From positions 1 through 58,732 of the forward strand of contig JAHYJE010000023.1 in NCBI GenBank assembly GCA_019429105.1: DNA of 58,732 nucleotides. Reading direction: 5' to 3'. Of the stretch, positions 40,691 to 48,461 are shown piece after piece. A program made the position numbers and the translations under genes. Numbering within the stretch: position 1 is the first letter of the stretch; every line of letters begins with the position of its first letter. Under the pieces are notes generated by a model. The model had not been told where the DNA came from. It was given only the letters and a program-made list of their open reading frames with translations, and searched no databases. The stretch is from Syntrophobacterales bacterium. GTDB lineage: Bacteria > Desulfobacterota > Syntrophia > Syntrophales > UBA5619.

Positions 40691-41746
40691 TCAAAGTTCG
40701 TCAATCCTTCCCGAAAAATCCGTCCTTAATTTTTTGCCCTCGTCGTCAATGACCAGGGTTCCCCTTGCCAGCAAGGGATCAACCTCCACCTGGATATTCT
40801 CTACCCGATAGTTTTCCTTCAGCGCGGCAAGGTTTCCCTGCCGCAGCCCCCGGAGGTTGGAGACGTCTTGCGGGGAGACGATAAATTTGATTTCTTTTTT
40901 TCTTCCAGCGGCAACATTGAGGAGCGCTTCGGCCATTTCAAGAAAGATTGCCGCCTCGACAAGCGCTCGGAAGGCCGGATGAAAAGGCCCACCGAGCACG
41001 GCGCCCGGCTTTTCCAGCTCGCCCGTTGTCTGCAGGCCCAGGCGGATAACGGGAATGCCCGCTATTGTAAACTTTTTGAGAGCCTCTTTGGACAGTTCCG
41101 TTGCCTCCAAAAGAGTAAGCGGCCGGTATTTTTTCTTTATGAAATCCCGGGCCAGGGTTGTGTTTGCAAGGACAATGGTCGGGTGAATCCGCACTGTGTC
41201 GGGACGCAGGGCGATCGCCGTTTTCACCGTTTTGGCGAAGCGCTCCGGGGTGTCCCCGGGAAGCCCGACCATCAGGTGAATCCCGGTTGTAAAATCCCCT
41301 TCCTGGAGCAGTTTTATCGCCCGGATATTGTCCGCCGCGGTATGCCCCCGCCGGGACTGAAGCAGAACCGCGTCGTCAAAGGACTGCACCCCTATTTCGA
41401 CGGCAGCAACGCCCGACCGCTTTAAAAAAGCGAGATTATCGGGGGCGATCTCGTCCGGGCGGGTGGAAATCCGGATGCTTTCAACCCTGCCTTCCCTCAA
41501 AAAAGGGGCGGCAAGCATAAGCAGTCTTTCCTGTTCCGCCTGCTCCAGGCCGGTGAAGGTACCCCCGTAAAAGGCGATCTGAACGGGGCCCTGCTTGCGG
41601 GAGGGCTTGGCCAGATGGGTGAGGATGATGTCGTTGAAGTCATCAGCGGTTATTCGGGCCGGATGGCAGCCCGCGGTAAGGATTTCATTGCAGAAGATGC
41701 AGCGATGCTTGCAGCCCCCGTTCATGATGAAGATCGGAATGATCAC
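40691..41746 (-). CDS. Radical SAM protein, Elp3-like
   Basis: 351 residues. CKHRCIFC near the N-terminus is the CxxxCxxC cluster motif. FYGGTFTGLEQAEQERLL, STRPDEIAPDNLAFLKRSGV and VEIGVQSFDDAVLLQSRRGH follow the Elp3/HemN-like pattern, and IHLMVGLPGDTPERFAKTV lies further on. No acetyltransferase domain is attached, so it is shorter than Elp3. Members of this group occur next to rnc in Deltaproteobacteria; their substrate is not known to me, though RNA modification is plausible. Its ATG overlaps the rnc stop by 4 bp. Confidence 0.82.
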   Translation of the reverse strand: MIIPIFIMNGGCKHRCIFCNEILTAGCHPARITADDFNDIILTHLAKPSRKQGPVQIAFYGGTFTGLEQAEQERLLMLAAPFLREGRVESIRISTRPDEIAPDNLAFLKRSGVAAVEIGVQSFDDAVLLQSRRGHTAADNIRAIKLLQEGDFTTGIHLMVGLPGDTPERFAKTVKTAIALRPDTVRIHPTIVLANTTLARDFIKKKYRPLTLLEATELSKEALKKFTIAGIPVIRLGLQTTGELEKPGAVLGGPFHPAFRALVEAAIFLEMAEALLNVAAGRKKEIKFIVSPQDVSNLRGLRQGNLAALKENYRVENIQVEVDPLLARGTLVIDDEGKKLRTDFSGRIDEL

Positions 41747-42468
41747 CCGCCTGTTTCCCCTTGCTTCCGCCGGAGGGTTAAAAGCGCCGTCCGCGCCGCT
41801 TGCTTTTCGGCCTCTTTCTTGCTTTTCCCGCTTCCCGCAGCAATGAACCTTTCTCCGATAAAGAGGCCCATTTCAAAGAGCTTGTCGTGGTCAGGGCCGG
41901 TTTCGGACAGTACGCTGTAGCGGGGCACTGTTTTGAAGAGGAGCATGCTTCGCTCCTGGAGGGAGGTCTTGTAGTCAAGACAGGTTGAGTCGGCATCACC
42001 CTCCCGGAGCAGGGGTTCAAAGATTGTGCCGAGCAAGGCGGCGGCGCATTCAAAGCCCTTGTCCAGAAAAAGCGCAGCGATAACGGATTCAAGGGCGTTT
42101 GCCAAAAGCGACGGTTTTGTCCTTCCCCTGGAGGCCTCTTCCCCTTTTCCCAGCAGCAGGTGCTCTCCGATTGTGAATTTACGGGACAGCTCGGCAAGCG
42201 GATGTTCGTTAACGGCAGAGGCGCGGAGTTTTGAGAGTTGCCCCTCTGTGTAAGTAGGGAATATTTTCATCAGCATGTCGCTTACAATCAACTGCAATAC
42301 CGCGTCTCCGAGAAACTCCAGCCGCTCATTGTCGCCATTGGCTATGGATTCGTTTTCATTGGCGAAAGATCGGTGGGTAAGCGCCCGGTTGAGGAGGGAC
42401 TTATCGGTGAAATTCCAGCCGAGACGCGCTTCGAGTTCGGCAAGGCTTCGCAGTCGTTCATTATCCAT
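41743..42468 (-). CDS. rnc: Ribonuclease III
   Basis: 241 residues from ATG 42468 with GAGGA upstream. The catalytic signature is NERLEFLGDAVLQLIVSDML; the second acidic region is NALESVIAALFLDKGFE. A double-stranded RNA-binding domain starts at DYKTSLQERSM and ends with KSKKEAEKQAARTAL. It cleaves double-stranded RNA in rRNA processing. It sits between mtaB (19-bp gap) and the radical SAM gene (4-bp overlap) in the minus-strand run that leads to era. Confidence 0.95.
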   Translation of the reverse strand: MDNERLRSLAELEARLGWNFTDKSLLNRALTHRSFANENESIANGDNERLEFLGDAVLQLIVSDMLMKIFPTYTEGQLSKLRASAVNEHPLAELSRKFTIGEHLLLGKGEEASRGRTKPSLLANALESVIAALFLDKGFECAAALLGTIFEPLLREGDADSTCLDYKTSLQERSMLLFKTVPRYSVLSETGPDHDKLFEMGLFIGERFIAAGSGKSKKEAEKQAARTALLTLRRKQGETGG

Positions 42469-42487
42469 TGTTTCGATCCTCAAAATG

Positions 42488-43891
42488 TCAACAATCTATG
42501 ACGTTCGCAAGGAGGCGCTCACCGTCCAGAGATTCCGGGACAACTCTGACGATGCTGTTGACTTTCACCCCGTTGCCGCGGACGGCCACGGGGATGTAGT
42601 TTTCTGAAAATCCGGTCGGGCGCCCTGTCCCTTTATCGGTTCGGCGTTCGATGAGCACCTTGAGCGGCTTTCCTATGAAGCCCTCCGCAAAGCTGCGACG
42701 CTTTGCCGCTCCCGCTTCCCGAAGCAGCTTTACACGGTTTTTCTTCACATTATCAGCGACTTGTTCAGGCATCGTCGCCGCGGGCGTGCCTGGCCTGCGG
42801 GAGAAGGGAAATGCGTGCAGGTAGGCCAGAGGCAGCTCTTCGATCAAACTTAGAGTTTCGGCGAACTCCTCCTCCGTCTCTCCGGGGAAGCCCGCGATCA
42901 CGTCTATCCCGATGGCAAGACCAGGAATTGCGCGTTGGAGCTTCAGGACGAGTTCCCGGAAAAAGGCCGCATCGTAATTGCGCCGCATCTGCTTAAGGAT
43001 TCTGTTGCTGCCGCTTTGCAGCGAAAGGTGCAGATGGGGGCAGATAATATCAGAGCCCCCGATCAGGGAAAGCATTCCCGTTGTCACCTCGCGCGGTTCC
43101 AGGGAGCTGATGCGGAGACGTTCAACCAGTTGTTTTTCCACAATTTCCTTCAGAAGGGAGGTAAAATTGGCGGGAGGGCGTAGGTCGCGTCCCCAGGCGC
43201 CGAGATGGATTCCGGTCAGGACGATCTCCCGATAGCCGTGGGCGGCAAGTCGCGCCAGCCTCTGCATGATCTCTTCCGGAAAAAGGCTGCGGCTTGTTCC
43301 CCGCGTGTAGGGCACGATGCAGTAACTGCAAAAGGCGTCGCAGCCATCCTGAATCTTCAGGAAAGCCCGGGTATGTTCGGGAAAAACCGCGGCGCCCAGC
43401 GGGGAGATGGCCTTTTCGTTGCGGATATCGCCGACAATAATTTCATTTATGGCGATCTCAGAAAAGAAGCTTGCTTCCCCACTATTTGTTAAATTCAAGC
43501 TGCGCTTGCCCGCCTGAAGCAGCAGATCGGGGATCAAGGCCTTTTCGGTGTTGCCGATGACGAAATTAACCCCGGCCAGCGAGGATAGTTCCCGGGGCGC
43601 TCGTTGAGCGTAGCAGCCGGTGACGATAATTATTGCCTCCGGATTCTTTCGGAGAGCCCGGCCGACGAGCTGTCGGGATTGATAATCGGTTTTTCCTGTA
43701 ACTGTGCAGGTATTGATTATATAGGCATCCGATTTTTCCTTGAACGGGACAATCGTCAATCCCCGGGCGCCAAGCATTGCGGATATTGACGCCGATTCGC
43801 ACTGGTTTAACTTGCAACCGAGGGTGGCAACCGCCGCCGTCACGATTTCCCCGATTTTTTTTGGATCTTTTTGTGCAGTCAATCTTGTCAT
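42488..43891 (-). CDS. mtaB: tRNA t6A37 methylthiotransferase MtaB
   Basis: 467 residues. The N-terminal UPF0004 domain has its three cysteines (TLGCKLNQCES and INTCTVTGKTD, then VTGCYAQRAP). The radical SAM core has QDGCDAFCSYCIVPYTRG with the CxxxCxxC cluster, followed by LTGIHLGAWGRDL and DVIAGFPGETEEEF. A TRAM domain ends the protein (about 405–465). It adds a methylthio group to t6A37 of tRNAs reading ANN codons. The GCKLNQCES motif separates it from MiaB and RimO. It is the first gene of the minus-strand run ending with the FlhG-like gene. Confidence 0.92.
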   Translation of the reverse strand: MTRLTAQKDPKKIGEIVTAAVATLGCKLNQCESASISAMLGARGLTIVPFKEKSDAYIINTCTVTGKTDYQSRQLVGRALRKNPEAIIIVTGCYAQRAPRELSSLAGVNFVIGNTEKALIPDLLLQAGKRSLNLTNSGEASFFSEIAINEIIVGDIRNEKAISPLGAAVFPEHTRAFLKIQDGCDAFCSYCIVPYTRGTSRSLFPEEIMQRLARLAAHGYREIVLTGIHLGAWGRDLRPPANFTSLLKEIVEKQLVERLRISSLEPREVTTGMLSLIGGSDIICPHLHLSLQSGSNRILKQMRRNYDAAFFRELVLKLQRAIPGLAIGIDVIAGFPGETEEEFAETLSLIEELPLAYLHAFPFSRRPGTPAATMPEQVADNVKKNRVKLLREAGAAKRRSFAEGFIGKPLKVLIERRTDKGTGRPTGFSENYIPVAVRGNGVKVNSIVRVVPESLDGERLLANVIDC

Positions 43892-44278
43892 TTCCTTTTT
43901 TAGCCCTTCCTCTAATCGCCGGAGCTCGCATTGTCAAGTAAAACTGCTTTTTTAACCGCGGCGCTGTTGCAGCAAGACATTTCCGCGGATTTCCAAATCA
44001 ATGGCACAAGCCACTTTGGCGACCATTTGGAGAATTGTCTGAAAAATACGCCAAGGCGAAGCTTGATATTCCGAAACATTATTGACAATTGTTCCCGACT
44101 TAGTGTATCTCACAGGCCAATCAGCTCGTTATTGGACTTCATCAACAGGGAAATTGCGATTTCTGCCCTGAGCAGCGCTGTAACTTACAGGGCAACCGGC
44201 AAGCGGACAACGATTCATCAATGCTTTAAGGGGAGACGATTATGAAAATAGATATTTGCAGGAGGTTATTGATATAGT
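43892..44278. other. Divergent intergenic region
   Basis: This 387-bp stretch separates mtaB (minus) from the membrane protein at 44279 (plus). A plus frame at 43931–44245 is open, but its composition and lack of a ribosome-binding site argue against it being a gene. Promoters for both sides must lie here; I cannot identify convincing hexamers. GCAGGAGG (44260–44267) is the ribosome-binding site of the downstream gene. Confidence 0.4.
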
Positions 44279-44731
44279 ATGGAGAGAATAATCGGCATTG
44301 CCTCCGAATACCATCTAATCGCCATAGCGATAGGTTTTTTGGTTTTGCTGGTGGTCTATTTCCTCCTCAAAAGCCTGATGAAAATCGCCCTCTTTGTATT
44401 GATAATCGTAATCGCGATCGGGGGTTATTTTTACTTCCAGCACCCGGGGACAGACCAGGCAAGCGTTAAAGACGCCTTCAACAGGGCGAAAGCCGATTCC
44501 GAAAGGGTTGTGGAAAAGGGGCGAGATGCCTGGGAAAAGGGTGAAAAGTTGGTGGGGGAGGGCAAAGAGGCATACGAAAAAGGGAAAAAAACCATAGAAA
44601 ACGGCAAAGAGTTGCTTGATAAGGGGGTCGAAAAGGGGGACGATTTTGTTGAAAAAGTGAAAAAGGTTGTGAGAAAAATATATCTTCTTTTCGAGACGAA
44701 AACTGATGACGGCGCACAGCAGAAAAAATGA
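44279..44731 (+). CDS. Membrane-anchored protein with a lysine-rich helical repeat tail
   Basis: 150 residues. Two adjacent hydrophobic helices (LIAIAIGFLVLLVVYFLL and IALFVLIIVIAIGGYFYF) anchor it. Residues about 65–130 form a charged helix of imperfect repeats: EKGRDAWEKGEKLVGEGKEA, YEKGKKTIENGKELLDKGVE. The spacing of about 11 residues with K-G steps recalls amphipathic LEA- or apolipoprotein-like helices. This could hold lipid or act in stress protection, but no family is recognised. It starts at ATG 44279, about 11 bp after GCAGGAGG. Confidence 0.6.
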   Translation: MERIIGIASEYHLIAIAIGFLVLLVVYFLLKSLMKIALFVLIIVIAIGGYFYFQHPGTDQASVKDAFNRAKADSERVVEKGRDAWEKGEKLVGEGKEAYEKGKKTIENGKELLDKGVEKGDDFVEKVKKVVRKIYLLFETKTDDGAQQKK

Positions 44732-44801
44732 CTTGCAGTAAAATATTAACGCTTTGCCGGGTGCGGGTTGCTGACACTCGGACAGGAGTCCTCTCCTCTT
44801 G

Positions 44802-45299
44802 CTATGATCTTCCTATTTCCAAAAGATTGTCCCATTCTATTGCCGGGAATGTCGCAAGCAGGCTGTGGTCGTCTTGGACGAGGCGATAATCGAGATTTCG
44901 AAAAATGGATTGCGCGACCTCGTAAGTAGGTTCCGGAAGAACGACGGTGTCTTCGCTTCCCTGGTAGAGCGTGACCGGCAACTGAAGCGGGACGCGGCAG
45001 CGGGCGTGGAAGTCTGCATAGGCGAGGGCCGGGGCGAGCAGCACGAGACGCCGGACGCGCTTTTCGTTTTCACAGGCGAAAATTGCCGCCATGAGACCGC
45101 CGAAACTTGAGCCAACTATGATTATATTGTCTTTACTTCCAATATATTCCGAGAGTTTGCTCATCCTTTCATTTAACGTTCCCTGGTAGTCGCCGACCAT
45201 CATCTCCGGGTATCTTTTTCTGAAGTAGCTTCCCTTGGTTCCCTGGCTGCTGCTGTCCAATCCGTGGATAAATACGCGTGTAATATCGTCCATTCCCAT
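44802..45299 (-). CDS. YqiA/YcfP-type alpha/beta hydrolase
   Basis: 165 residues, a compact alpha/beta hydrolase. It starts with VFIHGLDSSSQGTKGSYF (oxyanion loop). The nucleophile elbow is GSSFGGLMAAIFA (Ser of G-x-S-x-G). An acidic residue lies near YQGSEDTVVLPE and the catalytic His in DDHSLLATF. This matches the small YqiA-like esterase group, whose natural substrate is poorly known. It is transcribed away from the DUF1015 gene, with 159 bp between the starts. Confidence 0.75.
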   Translation of the reverse strand: MGMDDITRVFIHGLDSSSQGTKGSYFRKRYPEMMVGDYQGTLNERMSKLSEYIGSKDNIIIVGSSFGGLMAAIFACENEKRVRRLVLLAPALAYADFHARCRVPLQLPVTLYQGSEDTVVLPEPTYEVAQSIFRNLDYRLVQDDHSLLATFPAIEWDNLLEIGRS

Positions 45300-45407
45300 A
45301 CTCCCGTTTTTTTAAAAAATTCTGCAAGAATTATTGCTTTCCTTATCCCGGTATGTTAGGAATTTGCAAGCAAAATGAATGAAACGGCGGCCGTTTTTCA
45401 TACAAAA

Positions 45408-45416
45408 TGCTATAAT
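45408..45416 (+). promoter_or_regulatory. Extended -10 promoter before the DUF1015 gene
   Basis: TGCTATAAT contains a perfect -10 hexamer (45411–45416) with the TGN extension, 43 bp before the start codon. No good -35 is found 17 bp upstream, as is usual for extended -10 promoters. Confidence 0.55.
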
Positions 45417-45458
45417 TATCAATAATTGACGCGCCGTTCGGAAAGAAGGGAGAGGAAG

Positions 45459-46784
45459 ATGTCAATAGTTGAGCCGTTCAGGGCGCTGCGGCCGCGGGGT
45501 GAATTTGTCGGCGCAGTCGCTGCGCTTCCCTATGATGTTATGAGTGTGGAGGAGGCGCGGCAGCAGATCAGAAAAAATCCGCTCAGTTTCCTGCGGGTGG
45601 AGAAGGCCGGATGCGATTTTCCCGTTGGAGAGGAAGCTGCTGAACAGATTGTCTGCCAAAGAGCCAAGGACAATCTGGAAAGGATGATTAAAGAGGGAAT
45701 CCTTGGTCAGGATGAATCCGCCTCGTTTTATCTCTATCGCCAGCAAATGGGAGGGCATGTGCAAACGGGCGTCGTGGCCTGTGTCAGCGTTGATGAATAC
45801 AGAAAAGGCCGGATAAAAACCCATGAGCTTACCCTGGAAGCCAAGGAAAAGGGACGGACGCTGCATATCGACTGCATCGGGGCGCAGACCGGGCCGGTAT
45901 TTCTTACCTATCGGGGGCAAGAACAGATAGACAGCTTACTGGCAAAGGTGGCAAAACAGGTTCCCGAGTATGATTTTACGGCGGACGACGGAATTCGTCA
46001 CACTGCGTGGATAATTGATGAGCTTGCGGATATAAAGGCGCTTCAAACGGCCTTTTTGCCGGTTGAGTGCCTTTACATAGCCGATGGCCACCACCGCGCC
46101 GCCGCCGCCGTCCGGGTAGCCGGTCTGCGGGCGGAACTTTCGTCCGGGAAATCGAAGATTAATGTTCATAAAGCGAGGCTTGATGTTCATAAAAAGGCCC
46201 TCAACGAGCCTGATGTTATGCTGGCGGTACTTTTTCCCAGCGATCAGTTGCGGATCATGGATTACAACCGTGCCGTCAGGGATTTAAACGGCCTTGCCAG
46301 GGACGAGTTTCTGGAAAAGATAGAGGATAAATTTCTGATAGCAAAAAATTTTCCGGAGAAAGCGGAGCTTAATGTTCATAAATCGCAGCTTAATGTTCAA
46401 AAATTGCCCCGGCGACCCCATGACTTCGGCATGTATCTGCAGGGGAAATGGTATCTTCTGTCGGCCCGTGAAAAGGCGCTGTCAAAGGCAAAACTGGCCG
46501 ACGCGCTTGATGTTTCCGTTTTGCAGGATAACATCCTGGGGCCGGTTCTCGGGATCGATAATCCGCGCACGGATAAGCGAATTGCCTTCATTGGAGGGGT
46601 GCGCGGTGCAGCCGGTCTGGAGAGTATTGTTGACAGAGATGGTTTTGCCGTCGCCTTTTCCCTTTTTCCGCCGACAGTTGAGCAGATGATGGCCGTGGCT
46701 GACGCCGGGATGGTCATGCCGCCCAAATCCACCTGGTTTGAGCCGAAGCTGCGGAGCGGCTTGTTCGTCCATCTGATCGATTAG
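45459..46784 (+). CDS. DUF1015 family protein with two in-frame 21-bp repeat pairs
   Basis: 441 residues from ATG 45459 behind GGGAGAGGAAG. DUF1015 motifs are seen: PFRALRPRGEFVGAVAALPY and DVMSVEEAR near the start, LYIADGHHRAAAAVRVAG in the middle, and VMLAVLFPSDQLRIMDYNR. The family's reaction is unknown. Two 42-bp head-to-tail repeat pairs are inserted in frame, at 46151–46192 (adding KSKINVHKARLDVHK) and 46361–46402 (adding KAELNVHKSQLNVQK). Both fall in regions likely to be surface loops, after the HHR motif and before the RRPHDFGMYL strand. The frame stays open throughout, so the protein is probably made with both insertions. Confidence 0.82.
   Translation: MSIVEPFRALRPRGEFVGAVAALPYDVMSVEEARQQIRKNPLSFLRVEKAGCDFPVGEEAAEQIVCQRAKDNLERMIKEGILGQDESASFYLYRQQMGGHVQTGVVACVSVDEYRKGRIKTHELTLEAKEKGRTLHIDCIGAQTGPVFLTYRGQEQIDSLLAKVAKQVPEYDFTADDGIRHTAWIIDELADIKALQTAFLPVECLYIADGHHRAAAAVRVAGLRAELSSGKSKINVHKARLDVHKKALNEPDVMLAVLFPSDQLRIMDYNRAVRDLNGLARDEFLEKIEDKFLIAKNFPEKAELNVHKSQLNVQKLPRRPHDFGMYLQGKWYLLSAREKALSKAKLADALDVSVLQDNILGPVLGIDNPRTDKRIAFIGGVRGAAGLESIVDRDGFAVAFSLFPPTVEQMMAVADAGMVMPPKSTWFEPKLRSGLFVHLID
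46151..46192 (+). repeat. 21-bp repeat, tandem pair inside DUF1015 gene (first)
   Basis: Two head-to-tail units (46151–46171 and 46172–46192), cores CGAAGATTAATGTTCATAA and CGAGGCTTGATGTTCATAA. In the gene's frame they encode two seven-residue steps ending in NVHK and DVHK. The 42 bp keep the reading frame. Confidence 0.9.
46361..46402 (+). repeat. 21-bp repeat, tandem pair inside DUF1015 gene (second)
   Basis: Two head-to-tail units (46361–46381 and 46382–46402), cores CGGAGCTTAATGTTCATAA and CGCAGCTTAATGTTCAAAA, encoding AELNVHK and SQLNVQK in frame. One base change turns His into Gln in the second step. Confidence 0.9.
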
Positions 46785-46786
46785 CC

Positions 46787-47560
46787 ATGAATGGCAATTT
46801 TTTGCAGCAAGAAGGGGAGAAGATCGATCGGATCCTCGCCGGTCGGCTCCGGATCATTCAGAAGGAGAGGGGTTATCGCTTTTCGATAGATGCCCTCTTG
46901 CTTGCCCATTTCGTCATTTTAAATGCCGGCGATGACATAATTGAGCTGGGAACGGGCAGTGGGATTGTTGCGCTTATCCTGGCGCAACATCCTGGTCTCG
47001 GGCGTGTTTTGGGGATCGAGATTCAGGAACAGCTTGTTGCCATTGCCCGGAGCAATGTGTCCCTGAACGGCCTGACCGACAGGGTTGAAATCAGACAGGC
47101 CGACGTCCGCTTTCCGGAATCACTCTGTCGGCCGCAAGCCTTTTCCGTCGCGGTATTCAACCCCCCTTACCGGCGGATGCGCTCGGGCAGGCTCAATCCC
47201 GACGCGGAGAAGGCCGCCGCCCGCCACGAAGTCTTCGGAACGGTGAATGATTTTATCGCCGCGGCCGCTTTCGTCCTGCGGCCGGGCGGACGAATGTTTG
47301 CAATTTATCCGGCGACCAGAATGGTGGAGTTGATCGCCCGGATGCGCTCATTCCGGATCGAACCCCGGCGGCTGCGACTTGTCTATTCCCGAGCTGGCGG
47401 GGCGGCTGTTTTTGTGCTCGTGGAGGGAACAAAGGGGGGCGGGGAGGGTCTGGACGTTCCACCACCGCTTCTCATTTACGAGTCAAACGGGGAATATACG
47501 GCCGCAATGAACGATATTTTCAGGGAGCTTGCCGCTTTTGAATCGCCCGGCGCCGACTGA
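46787..47560 (+). CDS. tRNA1(Val) A37 N6-methyltransferase-like protein (TrmN6 family)
   Basis: 257 residues. A class I SAM-binding fold has IIELGTGSGIVALILAQ (motif I) and VLGIEIQEQLVAIARSNVSL. The catalytic NPPY is in VAVFNPPYRRM, as in adenine-N6 and glutamine methyltransferases. N-terminal GYRFSIDALLLAHFV is typical of the YfiC/TrmN6 group that modifies A37 of tRNA(Val). It starts 2 bp after the DUF1015 stop and is probably cotranscribed. Its 3' end overlaps the convergent DciA-like gene by 41 bp. Substrate assignment is by family only. Confidence 0.82.
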   Translation: MNGNFLQQEGEKIDRILAGRLRIIQKERGYRFSIDALLLAHFVILNAGDDIIELGTGSGIVALILAQHPGLGRVLGIEIQEQLVAIARSNVSLNGLTDRVEIRQADVRFPESLCRPQAFSVAVFNPPYRRMRSGRLNPDAEKAAARHEVFGTVNDFIAAAAFVLRPGGRMFAIYPATRMVELIARMRSFRIEPRRLRLVYSRAGGAAVFVLVEGTKGGGEGLDVPPPLLIYESNGEYTAAMNDIFRELAAFESPGAD

Positions 47561-48026
47561 TCTCCGTGATCATCGTCCTTTCGATCGCCGCTCGGAGTTC
47601 CGGATCCCCGATCGCCGTGAGGCTCTGCTCCACCATTTGCCGGTCTCGCAACCGGAGCTTCTGGATGACCAAAGCGGGGGGGTACTTGTCGGGCGCCTGG
47701 GAAGGGCTCTCAGGAACCTCGCCGATCGAGAAAGAAAGACGCCGGAATTCTTCTGTGCCGGACAGTTCGTTAAGCTTGACGAGGATTTCCTCCTTGAGAA
47801 ACTGCAGTTGATGAAGCCAGACCGTGGTGGAAACGATCACGTACAGCGAACCCCTTTTGAGATTTTCCGGCAGGGTGCGCGAGGCGATCAGGGGGCCAAC
47901 AGCTCGCTCCCACAAATCTAAAAGGCGGCGGTCGGTCCTTTTGTGGGGAATGTCCATTTTTTTTAGAACCTTGTGGAGGATATCCCCGAGCGGTTCCGGT
48001 TTTCTGGATGAAGTTCTCTTGCGCAT
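47520..48026 (-). CDS. DciA-like (DUF721) protein
   Basis: 168 residues from ATG 48026. The KH-like DUF721 region is EPLGDILHKVLKKMDIPHKR and RLLDLWERAVGPLIASRTLP, then RGSLYVIVSTTVWLHQLQFL. DciA proteins load or recruit the replicative helicase DnaB in bacteria lacking DnaC. The C-terminal part (about 105–168) is a basic tail specific to this protein. It is convergent with the methyltransferase gene, with overlapping 3' ends. Confidence 0.75.
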   Translation of the reverse strand: MRKRTSSRKPEPLGDILHKVLKKMDIPHKRTDRRLLDLWERAVGPLIASRTLPENLKRGSLYVIVSTTVWLHQLQFLKEEILVKLNELSGTEEFRRLSFSIGEVPESPSQAPDKYPPALVIQKLRLRDRQMVEQSLTAIGDPELRAAIERTMITEISRRRAIQKRQAP

Positions 48027-48182
48027 GATCTCTTTTCTCACATTTTGCGGTTGCGGGTCAAGCAGCAGGGTTTCCCCGGGTTAAAATATTTCTCTTGACC
48101 TCTTCGCTGTTGCCGGGTTAGCAGAAATAAACGCTGCATTGGCTTGACAAGGGCGCATTTTGCAAGAGGGAGGGAAAACCGT

Positions 48183-48341
48183 ATGAGTTTAACAGCCATG
48201 ATCGACAGTATCAAGGGACAACCCGATTACAAACGGGAGAGCCAATTGCAAAACTATTTGTCATTCCCGAAAGCGGAGCTTAATGTACACAATGCTTCTA
48301 TCGGGAATACGGTTTTTCAAGCAGTTAGAACCAGATTATGA
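48183..48341 (+). pseudogene. Start of a gene interrupted by a MITE-like element
   Basis: A good ribosome-binding site (GAGGGAGGG) precedes ATG 48183 and the frame MSLTAMIDSIKGQPDYKR. It then enters the MITE-like element at 48239 and runs through it to a stop at 48341. Beyond the element, 48413–48440 reads RDVVTKVEI and stops. The two flanking pieces recall the ends of the small MoaE-like proteins of Deltaproteobacteria (start M-x-x-x-x-MI-x-x-IK-x-x-P-D, end …VVTK-x-E), so the body of the gene may have been lost. This identity is a weak guess; the interruption itself is visible. Confidence 0.4.
48272..48292 (+). repeat. 21-bp repeat unit inside MITE-like copy 3 (left)
   Basis: Variant unit with core GCGGAGCTTAATGTACACAA, located in the first hairpin loop at the same base as in copy 2, from which it differs by one base. 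Confidence 0.8.
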
Positions 48342-48356
48342 ACATTAAACTTCGTT
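48336..48356 (-). repeat. 21-bp repeat unit inside MITE-like copy 3 (right, inverted)
   Basis: Consensus unit in minus orientation before the second hairpin, identical to the one in copy 2. Confidence 0.85.
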
Positions 48357-48461
48357 TTCCCGCTTAAAATCATTGCGGGAATGACAGAATGTGAGAGTTT
48401 TGCAATTGCCTCGGGATGTTGTAACGAAGGTTGAAATATAAGGAATTTTCAGGATGGGAAT

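Larger units (their letters stand above)
48239..48412. repeat. MITE-like element, copy 3 (174 bp, two 21-bp units)
   Basis: Nearly identical to copy 2 in backbone, size and the position of both 21-bp units. The left end is GAGCCAATTGCAAAACT and the right end has the same mismatch as copy 2 (GCCTC instead of GGCTC). Copies 2 and 3 therefore share a common 174-bp ancestor distinct from copy 1. It interrupts the reading frame begun at 48183. Confidence 0.9.

Noticed and set aside
43931-44245. A 104-codon frame in the mtaB upstream gap
   Set aside because: It needs a TTG start, has no ribosome-binding site, and shows a residue mix (many Ser, Arg, His) typical of non-coding DNA.
37101-48412. The MITE-like copies and tandem 21-bp units considered as a CRISPR array
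   Set aside because: Units are adjacent without unique spacers or are kilobases apart, and no cas gene is present.
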